Shown: positions 1 through 8,880 of the stretch, one piece after another
Layout of the letters: every line of letters begins with the position of its first letter
Position numbering within the stretch: position 1 is the first letter of the stretch
Assembly (NCBI RefSeq): GCF_000717475.1
Contig: NZ_JPIK01000022.1
Coordinates: 1 to 64,000, forward strand
From: Desulfonatronum thiodismutans
Lineage (GTDB): Bacteria > Desulfobacterota > Desulfovibrionia > Desulfovibrionales > Desulfonatronaceae
Direction of reading: 5' to 3'
Length of the DNA stretch: 64,000 bases
Notes under the pieces: model-generated
Databases searched by the model: none
The model's input: the letters and a program-made list of their open reading frames with translations, nothing else
What the model was told of the DNA's origin: nothing
Made by a program: the position numbers and the translations under genes

Positions 1-1
1 C

Positions 2-739
2 CAAAGCCTGGGGCTGGCTGATCGTATGACCGGCGAAACCAAGTTGTTGGTAATGGACTGCGGTCTTGAGGATCAGGAAATGCTGGCCAATCTGCACGAT
101 CGCCCGAACACGGACTTCATCCTCAAGCACAACAAGCGCAGGGAATCCAGCACGAAGTGGTTGGAGTTGGCCAAGGAAAAAGGCGTGCTGATCCGGGAGG
201 ATGCCAAAAAAGGATTTCGGGTGTACCGCGGAAGCACCTACCGTCGCCTCAAGGATCGGGAAGAAGAAATTCGTTTGGTCTTCGACGTCAAGGAGACCTA
301 CAAAGAAAACGGCCAGTTGTTGTTCTTGCCGAAAGTCGAAATCTTCAGCGTCTGGACGAGCCTTAGGAACTTTAGCGACGAAGAGATCCTGCGTCTCTAC
401 AGGTTGCGGGGAACCAGCGAACAGTTCCATGCCGAATTCAAGACCGAGATGGACATGGAACGCCTGCCTTCGGGCAAATTCAAGGTGAACAAGGCCTTCT
501 TGCGCATGGGCATGCTGGCGCACAACATGCTCAAGGTCATTTCCCAGGATATGGTCATGGAAAGGGCTTTGGGGTTGAAAAAGGCTACAAGGCGCAGGAT
601 CAAGACGGTGATGAACAGCGTGGTCTTTATGTCTTGCCGTTTGATCAGCCATGCCCGGACCTTGGTGATGCAACTGGGATGTTCCAAGGAATGGCACGAT
701 TGGTTTAACAGGTTGTTTCAACGCCTCCAGGCAGCGTAG
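2..739 (+). CDS. IS1380-like transposase, C-terminal part (cut by window edge)
   Basis: The reading frame is open to the left edge, so this is the C-terminal part of a longer gene; the first ATG inside the window is at 26. The protein has the layout of a DDE transposase of the IS1380/DDE group 1 type: a segment around residues 40-55 resembling the region after the second catalytic Asp, and the diagnostic YRLRGTSEQFHAEFK block near residue 130 that carries the final catalytic Glu, followed by a helical tail rich in Lys and Arg. It would cut and paste its own element. Nothing downstream up to 1355 looks like a second transposase gene. I did not identify the terminal inverted repeat with confidence. 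Family assignment is from motif recall, not from a search. Confidence 0.7.
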   Translation, partial: QSLGLADRMTGETKLLVMDCGLEDQEMLANLHDRPNTDFILKHNKRRESSTKWLELAKEKGVLIREDAKKGFRVYRGSTYRRLKDREEEIRLVFDVKETYKENGQLLFLPKVEIFSVWTSLRNFSDEEILRLYRLRGTSEQFHAEFKTEMDMERLPSGKFKVNKAFLRMGMLAHNMLKVISQDMVMERALGLKKATRRRIKTVMNSVVFMSCRLISHARTLVMQLGCSKEWHDWFNRLFQRLQAA

Positions 740-1355
740 CGCCTGCAAAATCTGGAATAAAAAAATGATACAGGTGTATTGCGCCAAAATTCTGGTAATA
801 GACGGCGATCTGAATGATTTCATGCTGAGATAGCTCATTTTAAGCTTCCAGTATCTTGGCAGCGGAGATGGTTCGATGAAAAATCGTTCCAAAACTGTCG
901 ATGAGAAGTCCTAACCAAGCAAAGTCACGGATTCAGGGTCTTATCTCGTAGCGACTATGGGCGGCGACAAGGCGTTCAGGGAGAAGCACAAAGAGATCAT
1001 CATGACCGAGCCCGCCTACATTGGGCTCCACGGAACAGGGTGCGTCCGCTGGGAGCGGGATAACGGGACACGGACGGAAAATGTCGGTTCGCGGCGCAAG
1101 TAACGTGCATTCACTTTTTTTCATTGAAAATCAAGAATAGTGCTTATTAAACAGTATGTTGCGATACTATATGGGTCGTGAGAGCAATTGAGGCAATTTG
1201 CCAGTATTCAAACAGGGTCGTGGTCAAAAAATGCCCCACGAAAAAAATCCGCTCTCAGCGGATGCACCCATCTACACATCTACACCTACCCCCGAGATCA
1301 CCTTCCCACCCCAAAAAGACCCCAATTCCATCAAGACCAAAGGAAACCAAAATAA
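740..1355. other. Gap between the IS end and hsdM; possible small ORF
   Basis: No convincing gene. On the + strand an ATG at 957 opens a 48-residue frame ending at 1103; its composition is protein-like (charged, with Trp and Cys) but I recognise no family, and it may be the end of a gene destroyed by the neighbouring insertion sequence. The 250 bases before hsdM are less GC-rich than the genes and probably hold the promoter of the restriction operon. Confidence 0.3.
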
Positions 1356-3536
1356 ATGAATTCGCACCTCCATGAACAATTGAAAGGCCACATCTGGGAA
1401 ATCGCCAACCGGCTTCGCGGCCCCTACCGTCCGCCGCAGTATCGTCTGGTGATGCTGCCCATGGTGGTGTTGCGGCGTTTGGATTGTGTGTTGGAGCCGA
1501 GCAAGGAGGCGGTGTTGCGGCAGTATGCCAAGCTGACGGCCCAGAATATGCCGGAAAATGCCATGGATAGGCTGCTGGGCAAGGCCGCCGACCCGGCTCG
1601 TACCTATCCGCTGTACAACATCAGCCCGTTCACCTTTGAAAAGCTGCTCGGCGATTCGGAGAATATCGCTCCCAACCTGGTGGCCTATATCAACGGTTTT
1701 TCTCCCACGGCCCGGGCCATTTTCGAGCGGTTCAAGTTTTCGGACCAGATCGAGAAGTTGGACGCCAGCAATCGCCTGTTCACCATCATCAAGGCCATGT
1801 CCGAGGTGGATTTGCACCCGGACCGGATCGACAACCTGCAAATGGGATATTTGTTCGAGCATCTGGTGATGCGCTTCAACGAGCAGGCCAATGAAGAGGC
1901 CGGGGATCACTTCACCCCGCGCGAGGTCATCCGCCTGATGGCCAATCTGGTCTACACCGGCGAGCAGGATGTCTACATTCCGGGCATCTTCCGCACCATT
2001 TACGACCCGGCCTGCGGCACCGGGGGGATGTTGTCGGAATCCGAAAAATTCATCCTCGGCCAGAACCGTCAGGCCCACCTTGCTCTGTTCGGGCAGGAGT
2101 ACAACGACGAATCCTGGGCCATTTGCTGTTCGGACATGCTGATCAAGGACGAGGACACCAGCAGCATCGTGCTGGGCGACACCCTGGGAGACGGCAAGAC
2201 CCGCGACGGATTCGAGGGCAGGCAGTTCCATTACCTGCTGGCCAATCCGCCTTTTGGCGTGGAATGGAAAGATCAGAAAACCGTTGTCGAAAAGGAGCAC
2301 AAGGAGATGGGCTTTGCCGGGCGTTTCGGCGCCGGGCTGCCGGCCATCAATGACGGCTCGCTGCTCTTCCTGCAGCACATGATTTCCAAGATGCACCCCT
2401 ACAAGGAAGGGGACGAGAACGCGGTGGGCTCCAAGATCGCTATTGTCTTCAACGGCTCTCCCTTGTTTTCCGGCGATGCCGGTTCCGGCCCGTCGAATAT
2501 CCGGCGCTGGATCATCGAGAACGACTGGCTCGACGCCATTGTCGCGCTGCCCGACCAGCTCTTCTACAACACCGGCATCTTCACCTATGTCTGGCTGGTC
2601 ACCAACCGCAAGGCCCCGGAGCGACGCGGCAAGGTCCAGTTGATCGACGGCACGCGCTTTTTCCAGCGCATGAAGAAAAGCCTGAACAACAAGCGCAACG
2701 AGATCACCGACGAGCAGATCCGCCGCCTGACCCGGCTGTACGGGAATTTCCAGGACGGCGAATCCGCCGAGGTGCAGATCAACGGGGATACCGAAACCCG
2801 CGTGGTCTCCCGGATTTTCGAGAACCGCGAGTTCGGCTTTCTCAAGGTGACGGTGGAACGCCCCCTGCGCATGAACTTCGAAGCCAGCCCCGAGCGCATT
2901 GCCCGGCTGGACGACCAGACCGCCTTTGCCAACCTGGCCACCTCCAAGAAGCGGAAAAACGAAGCCGCCGCCGCTCGGGAGATAGAGGAAGGCCGCCGAA
3001 TGCAAGAGGCGATTCGCGCCGCGCTGGCCACCTTGACCAAAAAAGGCCGGTACACCGACCGCGCCAGCTTCGACGCCGACCTGACCTCCGCCGCCAAAAA
3101 GGCCGGACTGAAACTCCCCGCGCCCATCAAAAAAGCCATCTTCACGGCTCTGGGCGAGCGCGACCCCAACGCGGAAATCTGCCGCGACGCCAAGGGACGC
3201 CCGGAGCCGGACAGCGAACTGCGCGACACCGAAAACATTCCCCTCCCCCCGAGCACCGAACTGCCCTTGCCCATGCCCTTCGGCCCGGACAAACCCAATG
3301 ACAAGCTGGTGGAAACCTTCCGGAATGAAATCGACGCCTACATGACCCGCGAAGTGCTGCCCCATGTCTCCGATGCCTGGGTGGACTACGACAAGACCAA
3401 AGTCGGCTACGAAATCCCCATCAACCGGCATTTCTACGTCTACAAGCCGCCGCGTCCGCTGAATGAGATCGAGGCGGAGATTGCCGATCTGGAAGGGGAG
3501 ATTGCCGGATTACTGAAGGGGTTAAAGGATGATTGA
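1356..3536 (+). CDS. hsdM: Type I restriction-modification, DNA methyltransferase subunit HsdM
   Basis: Adenine-N6 methyltransferase subunit of a type I restriction-modification enzyme. It transfers methyl from S-adenosylmethionine to the target adenine and forms the core of the M2S and R2M2S complexes. Seen in the 726-residue protein: an N-terminal helical HsdM_N-like region, the AdoMet-binding motif DPACGTGGML near residue 218, the catalytic motif IV NPPF near residue 297, and a long charged C-terminal extension (about 520-726) that probably contacts HsdS. The ATG at 1356 follows AAAGGAAA about 10 nt upstream. It overlaps hsdS by 8 nt, so the two are translationally coupled. First gene of hsdM-hsdS-hsdR. 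High confidence in family; target sequence unknown. Confidence 0.93.
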   Translation: MNSHLHEQLKGHIWEIANRLRGPYRPPQYRLVMLPMVVLRRLDCVLEPSKEAVLRQYAKLTAQNMPENAMDRLLGKAADPARTYPLYNISPFTFEKLLGDSENIAPNLVAYINGFSPTARAIFERFKFSDQIEKLDASNRLFTIIKAMSEVDLHPDRIDNLQMGYLFEHLVMRFNEQANEEAGDHFTPREVIRLMANLVYTGEQDVYIPGIFRTIYDPACGTGGMLSESEKFILGQNRQAHLALFGQEYNDESWAICCSDMLIKDEDTSSIVLGDTLGDGKTRDGFEGRQFHYLLANPPFGVEWKDQKTVVEKEHKEMGFAGRFGAGLPAINDGSLLFLQHMISKMHPYKEGDENAVGSKIAIVFNGSPLFSGDAGSGPSNIRRWIIENDWLDAIVALPDQLFYNTGIFTYVWLVTNRKAPERRGKVQLIDGTRFFQRMKKSLNNKRNEITDEQIRRLTRLYGNFQDGESAEVQINGDTETRVVSRIFENREFGFLKVTVERPLRMNFEASPERIARLDDQTAFANLATSKKRKNEAAAAREIEEGRRMQEAIRAALATLTKKGRYTDRASFDADLTSAAKKAGLKLPAPIKKAIFTALGERDPNAEICRDAKGRPEPDSELRDTENIPLPPSTELPLPMPFGPDKPNDKLVETFRNEIDAYMTREVLPHVSDAWVDYDKTKVGYEIPINRHFYVYKPPRPLNEIEAEIADLEGEIAGLLKGLKDD

Positions 3537-4830
3537 TCACCTCATTAATCTGCCTGCAAGCTGGGAGCGAATGCCTCTAAAATTTGCATCTAAAATTGAT
3601 ACAAGCGGCGTCTGGGGAGGTGAACCTGGTGAAAATACGTACGACCTACCTACAGTAACTACTGCAAACATAGACAACATTGGACGCGTTAATCTTTCCA
3701 ATGCGAACATAAGAAGTTACAATAAATATGATTCTGATTACTATAAATGCCGAACAGGAGATATTATTGTTGTTAAGGCTTCAGGTTCAGCGACCAGCAT
3801 TATTACTGGAAAGTGCGCTCAATGTGTAGACGATGACGATGATTTTTGCTTTGGTAATTTTACTCTGAGAATACGAGCTAAAAGAGATACTCTTGATGAA
3901 CGTTTTCTTTTTTACTTTTTAATATCTGATGTTACAAAAGAAAGAATCAAAGTAATGGTTTCTACGACCACGTACCCCAACCTGAAAGTTGGTGAGTATA
4001 TTGGCCATGAGATTCCCTCCCCTCCCCTCGAAACCCAACGCCGAATCGCGCAACTTCTGGATGAAAAAATAGCGCGTATCGATGCCCTGATCGAGAAAAA
4101 ACGCGCCCTGCTGGACCGTCTGGCCGAAAAACGCCAAGCCCTGATCACCCGCGCCGTCACCAAGGGCCTCAACCCCGACACCCCCATGAAACCCTCCGGC
4201 ATCGACTGGCTGGGGGATATTCCGGCGCATTGGGAAGTGAAACGCCTCAAAAATATTACCCCAAAGATCAGCGTCGGAATCGTGGTTACGCCCGCAGCTT
4301 ATTATGCCGAGGAAGGAGTCTTGGCTATACGTGGTTTGAATGTAAAACCGATGGGGTTTGATTTCATAGATAGCCGGAACATCAGTGAAGAAGGCCACAT
4401 GCTCCACATAAAGTCCGAACTGTACGAAGGTGATCTAGTATCTGTGCGTACTGGTGACCCAGGTACGACTACAGTCATCACTGCAGAGCTGGAAAAAACG
4501 AACTGTGTTGATCTGATAATTATCCGAAGACCGAAAGAAGCTGAACCTCGTTTCCTTGGATGGTTTTTAAACAGTGATGCAGCTAAAGTACAATACGAAA
4601 TGGGTTCTGAGGGTGCACTCCAGCTTCACTTCAATGTCGAAACATCAAAGGAAGTTACTGTGGCATTACCACCCGCTTCCGAGCAGGTCGAAATTGTTAA
4701 ATACATTGATTGTGGGCTTAATTATGAGAAAGGTAGAGCTGAAAAAGTTGCACGTAGCGTCGAACTTCTTCACGAATACCGCTCCGCCCTCATCACCGCC
4801 GCCGTCACCGGCCAGTTGGAGGTTGCCTGA
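3529..4830 (+). CDS. hsdS: Type I restriction-modification specificity subunit HsdS
   Basis: Sequence-recognition subunit of the type I enzyme; its two target-recognition domains each read half of the bipartite target. The 433-residue protein shows the usual two-repeat plan: TRD1 (about 1-160), a coiled-coil conserved spacer with ETQRRIAQLLDEKIARIDALI (about 165-205), TRD2 (about 225-385) and a second spacer helix at the C terminus. Base composition switches sharply: the TRD segments (about 3540-4000 and 4260-4720) are AT-rich, while the spacers match the GC-rich neighbours. This is the classic sign of TRD exchange by recombination. The start overlaps hsdM and the stop TGA overlaps the hsdR ATG (TGATG). 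Confidence 0.92.
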   Translation: MIDHLINLPASWERMPLKFASKIDTSGVWGGEPGENTYDLPTVTTANIDNIGRVNLSNANIRSYNKYDSDYYKCRTGDIIVVKASGSATSIITGKCAQCVDDDDDFCFGNFTLRIRAKRDTLDERFLFYFLISDVTKERIKVMVSTTTYPNLKVGEYIGHEIPSPPLETQRRIAQLLDEKIARIDALIEKKRALLDRLAEKRQALITRAVTKGLNPDTPMKPSGIDWLGDIPAHWEVKRLKNITPKISVGIVVTPAAYYAEEGVLAIRGLNVKPMGFDFIDSRNISEEGHMLHIKSELYEGDLVSVRTGDPGTTTVITAELEKTNCVDLIIIRRPKEAEPRFLGWFLNSDAAKVQYEMGSEGALQLHFNVETSKEVTVALPPASEQVEIVKYIDCGLNYEKGRAEKVARSVELLHEYRSALITAAVTGQLEVA

Positions 4831-7800
4831 TGTCCGGCCATACCGAGCGTGATTTCGAGATCGCCATTGAAGCGGGCCTGACCCGCGCGGGCGGTTATGA
4901 GAAGCGTGATGCCGCTGCCTATGACGAGGCGCTGGCGCTGTTTCCCGAGGATGTGGCCGGTTTTCTGCGGGACAGCCAGGCCGTGAAATGGGGACAGTTG
5001 GAGGCGCTGCTGGGCGACAAGACCCAGGCCACGGTGCTGGACGATCTGGCCAAGGAACTGGAGATCAAGGGTACGCTGCATGTGTTGCGGCACGGTTTCA
5101 AGTGTTATGGCAAAACCTTTCGGCTGGCGCATTTCCGCCCCAATTCCGGCATGAACCCGGAGGCGGCCGTCCTCTATGCCAAGAACCGGCTGACCATTGC
5201 CCGCCAGGTCGGCTTTACCTCGGTGCTGAAAAAGACCAACGGCCCGCCTGCCGGTTCGTCCGGCAGGCAAGCAGGCAAAGGCCGCCGCTGCGTCATCGAC
5301 GTGACCATCAGCCTGAACGGGCTGCCGGTGGTCACGGCGGAACTGAAGAATCCGCTCACCGGCCAGCGGGCAGCGGATGCGGTGAGGCAGTACATGCGGG
5401 ACCGTGATGAACGCGACCTGCTGTTTGCCTTCAAGAAGCGGGCGTTGGTGCATTTTGCCGTGGACCCGGACGAGGTGTGGATGGCCACGCGCCTGAAGGG
5501 CAAGGAAACGGTTTTTCTGCCCTTCAACCGGGGGCATCAACACGGCGCGGGCAATCCGCCGGTGGAGAACAACTGGAAGACCCACTATCTCTGGGATGAG
5601 GTGCTGGAGAAAGACAGTCTGCTGGATATTCTGCAGCGCTTCATGCACCTGGAGGTCAAGGAGCGCAAGGTCAAGACCGACAAGGGGATGCGCACCATCC
5701 GCAAGGAAGCCATGATCTTCCCGCGCTATCACCAGCTCGACGCGGTGCGCAAGCTGGTCGACCATGCCCGGATGCACGGCGCCGGGCGCAATTATCTGGT
5801 CCAGCACTCGGCCGGGTCCGGAAAGTCCAACTCCATTGCCTGGCTGGCCCACCGCCTGGCCGGCCTGCACGATGCCCAGGACCGGAAAGTGTTTCACTCC
5901 GTGGTGGTGGTCACGGATCGGCTCGTCCTTGATCAGCAGTTGCAGAACACCATCTATCAGTTCGAGCACAAGACCGGGGTGGTGGAAAAGATCGACGAGA
6001 ACACCCAGCAACTTGCCCATGCGCTTTCCAGCGGCACGCCGATCATCATCACCACGTTGCAGAAGTTCCCGTTCATCTCCCAGGCCCTCTCCACGCTGGA
6101 ACGCAAGGGGGCCGGAGTCAAAATCAGCACGGCGGGCAAGCGCTTTGCCGTGATCGTGGATGAGGCCCACTCCTCGCAGAGTGGCGAGACGGCCACCGCC
6201 TTGCGGGGCATGCTGAACAAGGACGGCATCGAGGCCGCCATTGCGGCCCAGTTGTCCGACGAAGAGGACGACGCCCTGACCGATGAGGCCAAGGCCGCCA
6301 TCCTGCGCGACGCCCTGCGGCGGGCGCGCCAACCGAACCTGAGCTTTTTCGCCTTTACCGCCACGCCCAAATTCAAGACCAAGGCCCTGTTCGACGAGCC
6401 GGGGCCTTCCGGCACGTCTCCCTTTCACGAGTACTCCATGCGCCAGGCCATTGAAGAGGGCTTTATCATGGACGTGCTCCGGTACTACACCACCTACAAA
6501 CGCTTCTTCGGGCTGATCAAGCAGGTGGAGAACGACCCGGAGGTGCCGCGCAAGAAGGCGGCCAAAGCCTTGACCCGCTACCTGGAATTGCACCCGGTGA
6601 ACATCGAGCAGGTGGCCTCGGTGATTGTCGAGCACTTCCGGCTGTATGTGATGCATGAGCTGGGCGGGCGGGCCAAGGCCATGGTGGTCACGGGCTCGCG
6701 ACTGGCCGCGGTGAAATACAAGCTGGCGTTCGATCGCTACATCCAGGACAGGGGCTACATCGGCATCCGCTCGCTGGTCGCGTTCTCCGGCAGCGTGGAA
6801 GACCCGGACGATCCCGGCTCGGCCTATACCGAAGTGTCCATGAACAACGGTTTGGCCGAAAGCGAGCTGCCCGAGGCTTTTGAGCGCGAGGATTACCGCG
6901 TGCTGCTGGTGGCGGAAAAGTACCAGACCGGCTTTGACCAGCCGCTGTTGCAGACCATGTACGTGGTCAAGCGGCTGGCCGGGGTCCAGGCGGTGCAGAC
7001 CCTGTCCCGCCTGAACCGCATGGCCCCGGGCAAGTCCCGGACCTTCGTCCTGGATTTTGCCAACGAGGAGGAGGACATCCACCGGGCGTTCAAGCCCTAC
7101 TACGAGACCACGCCCATGGGCGAAAACGCCGAACCCCATCAACTGTCCGCATTGCAACACAAGCTGCTGGCCTGGACGATCTTCACGGCCCAGGAGGTGA
7201 ACAGCTTCGCGGATGTCTGGTACCGTCGCAAGCGTCACCATTCCGCGGCCGACCACCGGGTGATGAACGCGGTTCTGGACGCCGGGGCGGCCCGTTTTCA
7301 GGACCATGAGGAAGCGGAACAGGAGGAGTTTCGCGGCCAGTTGACCGCCTATCGCAACCTGTACGCCTTTTTGTCCCAGATCATCCCCTATCAGGACAGC
7401 GAGCTGGAGAAATTCTACGCCTTTGTCCGCAACCTGCTCGCCAAACTGCCGCCGCCCGGCGACGGCCAGGCCTTTGCCCTGGATGACGAGGTGGCCCTGC
7501 GCTACTTCCGGTTGCAGCAGATGACCGAAGGCTCCATCGACCTGGGAGAGGGCGAAGCCTATCCCCTGAAGGGGCCCACCGACGTGGGAACGAGCTGCGT
7601 CATGGAAGGTCCGGTGACGCTGTCGTCGCTCGTGGAAAAGCTGAATGAACGCTTCGGCACCAATTTCACCGAGGCCGACCAACTGTTTTTTGACCAGATC
7701 AGCGCCAGCGCCGAGGACAACGAAAAAATCGTCGAAGCCGCCAAAGCCAACAACCTCCCCAACTTCTCGGCCTTTCTGGAACGGATGCTCGATGAACTCT

Positions 7801-7964
7801 TTATCGACCGCATGGAAAACAACGAAGAGATTTTCTCCCGGATCATGAACGACAAGGAGTTTCGCTCCGCGGCGCATGAGCATTTGGCGGAAGAGATATT
7901 CAAGCGAGTGCGGGATGCGGAGTTTCGGCAGGATGACCGACGACCTGAGCCAGTGCATCCCTAA
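4830..7964 (+). CDS. hsdR: Type I restriction endonuclease subunit HsdR
   Basis: Motor and nuclease subunit of the type I system; it translocates and cleaves DNA that lacks the HsdM methyl mark. In the 1044-residue protein I see the N-terminal PD-(D/E)xK nuclease motif (Asp in VIDVTI near 154 and ELKN near 170), a Walker A block HSAGSGKS near 325, a DEAH box near 443, the SF2 motif FAFTATP near 510, later helicase motifs around YQTGFDQP (near 697), and a C-terminal helical region. Length is normal. The start ATG shares one base with the hsdS stop. Oddity: a 21-bp palindrome (5247-5267) sits in frame just before the nuclease motif, adding a Pro/Gly/Ser-rich loop. No frameshift, so the system is probably active. 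Confidence 0.93.
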   Translation: MSGHTERDFEIAIEAGLTRAGGYEKRDAAAYDEALALFPEDVAGFLRDSQAVKWGQLEALLGDKTQATVLDDLAKELEIKGTLHVLRHGFKCYGKTFRLAHFRPNSGMNPEAAVLYAKNRLTIARQVGFTSVLKKTNGPPAGSSGRQAGKGRRCVIDVTISLNGLPVVTAELKNPLTGQRAADAVRQYMRDRDERDLLFAFKKRALVHFAVDPDEVWMATRLKGKETVFLPFNRGHQHGAGNPPVENNWKTHYLWDEVLEKDSLLDILQRFMHLEVKERKVKTDKGMRTIRKEAMIFPRYHQLDAVRKLVDHARMHGAGRNYLVQHSAGSGKSNSIAWLAHRLAGLHDAQDRKVFHSVVVVTDRLVLDQQLQNTIYQFEHKTGVVEKIDENTQQLAHALSSGTPIIITTLQKFPFISQALSTLERKGAGVKISTAGKRFAVIVDEAHSSQSGETATALRGMLNKDGIEAAIAAQLSDEEDDALTDEAKAAILRDALRRARQPNLSFFAFTATPKFKTKALFDEPGPSGTSPFHEYSMRQAIEEGFIMDVLRYYTTYKRFFGLIKQVENDPEVPRKKAAKALTRYLELHPVNIEQVASVIVEHFRLYVMHELGGRAKAMVVTGSRLAAVKYKLAFDRYIQDRGYIGIRSLVAFSGSVEDPDDPGSAYTEVSMNNGLAESELPEAFEREDYRVLLVAEKYQTGFDQPLLQTMYVVKRLAGVQAVQTLSRLNRMAPGKSRTFVLDFANEEEDIHRAFKPYYETTPMGENAEPHQLSALQHKLLAWTIFTAQEVNSFADVWYRRKRHHSAADHRVMNAVLDAGAARFQDHEEAEQEEFRGQLTAYRNLYAFLSQIIPYQDSELEKFYAFVRNLLAKLPPPGDGQAFALDDEVALRYFRLQQMTEGSIDLGEGEAYPLKGPTDVGTSCVMEGPVTLSSLVEKLNERFGTNFTEADQLFFDQISASAEDNEKIVEAAKANNLPNFSAFLERMLDELFIDRMENNEEIFSRIMNDKEFRSAAHEHLAEEIFKRVRDAEFRQDDRRPEPVHP
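5247..5267. repeat. Short palindrome inside hsdR
   Basis: CCTGCCGG, 5-nt loop, CCGGCAGG. A perfect 8-bp inverted repeat in coding sequence, encoding a flexible PAGSSGRQAG stretch immediately before the nuclease Asp. Looks like a small REP-like insertion tolerated in frame. Confidence 0.6.
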
Positions 7965-8080
7965 ACTGGAAACAAGAACCATGCCTCGTACCAGAAACAG
8001 CGTCTTTCAACAGACGGAGGTGCGCAATATTCTGGCAAAGCATGGCAAATTCAAGGGGAAATGACTGTTTTTCACACCCC

Positions 8081-8422
8081 GTAGGGGCGGACCTGCGTGT
8101 TCGCCCTGAAAATGGACCGGCGTCCCCTGAAAATGTACGGACATGCGGTGTTGGGCGGATGATTGGGCAGAAACAGGCGCATGGGCAGACATACGGGGAC
8201 ATGATTGGGCAGACACATAGGTCTGCCCCTACGGGGGGACGTGCGTCGGCGGACCATATTTTGGGCGGGCGCGCATGAAATATGATCCTGCCGTTCATCG
8301 TCGGCGTAGCATTCGATTGCGGGATTCCGATTATGCGCAGGCCGGGGCGTATTTCATCACCATCTGCGTCCAGGATCGGCGGTGTTTGTTCGGGGAAATC
8401 GTGGATGGCGGGATGCGGTTGA
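8081..8422. repeat. Direct repeat unit 1 (REP pair plus RAYT 5' end)
   Basis: About 342 bp, repeated almost exactly 458 bp downstream at 8539-8880. Each unit holds a REP-type inverted pair (here 8081-8106 and 8207-8232, consensus GTAGGGGCGGACC on the left arm and its complement on the right) followed by the first about 50 codons of a RAYT transposase gene. Identity ends at about codon 49 of the transposase. Confidence 0.85.
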
Positions 8423-8736
8423 ATGATGCGGGAACAATGGTTCTCCGATGGTATTCGGAATTGGAAAACAAATTTCCTGATATCCAATGTGATGCATTCA
8501 TTTGCATGCCCAATCATGTTCATTTCGTCGTGGTTAACGTAGGGGCGGACCTGCGTGTCCGCCCTGAAAATGAACCGGCGTCCCCTGAAAATGTACGGAC
8601 ATGCGGTGTTGGGCGGATGATTGGGCAGACACAGGCGCATGGGCAGACATACGGGGACATGATTGGGCAGACACATAGGTCTGCCCCTACGGGGGAACGT
8701 GCGTCGGCGGACCATATTTTGGGCGGGTGCGCATGA
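8275..8736 (+). pseudogene. RAYT transposase copy 1, C-terminus replaced by REP sequence
   Basis: REP-associated tyrosine transposase (Y1/HUH family; single-strand nuclease acting on REP hairpins). The N-terminal 80 or so residues are intact, including YDPAVHRRRS, the strand AGAYFITICVQDRR, and the HUH metal-binding motif MPNHVH. Directly after HVHFVVVN the frame runs into the second REP unit (8539 onward), so the remaining 70 residues (VGADLRVRP... and a Gly/Gln-rich run) are translated repeat, not transposase. The C-terminal catalytic Tyr (YICNNP in copy 2) is lost. It is therefore predicted inactive as a nuclease, although the frame stays open to 8736. It overlaps the start of copy 2. Confidence 0.8.
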
Positions 8737-8880
8737 AATATGATCCTGCCGTTCATCGTCGGCGTAGCATTCGATTGCGGGATTACGATTATGCACAGGC
8801 CGGGGCCTATTTCATCACCATCTGCACCCAGGATCGGCGGTGTTTGTTCGGGGAAATCGTGGATGGCGGAATGCGGTTGA
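8539..8880. repeat. Direct repeat unit 2 (REP pair plus RAYT 5' end)
   Basis: Second copy of the unit at 8081-8422, with only scattered substitutions. Its REP arms are 8539-8564 and 8665-8690. The left half lies inside RAYT copy 1, and the right half is the 5' end of RAYT copy 2. Confidence 0.85.

Noticed and set aside
1272..3431. 719-codon minus-strand frame opposite hsdM
   Set aside because: A shadow; no motif, while the + strand has AdoMet and NPPF motifs.
4770..7982. 1070-codon minus-strand frame opposite hsdR
   Set aside because: A shadow of the GC-rich hsdR; no family motifs, while the + strand has the nuclease and helicase motifs.
7965..8064. 27-residue frame after hsdR (ATG 7981)
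   Set aside because: Too short and without a family or clear ribosome site; left unannotated.
8081..8690. CRISPR array from the repeated units
   Set aside because: Units are 342 bp, contain coding sequence and REP hairpins, and there are only two; no spacers or cas genes.
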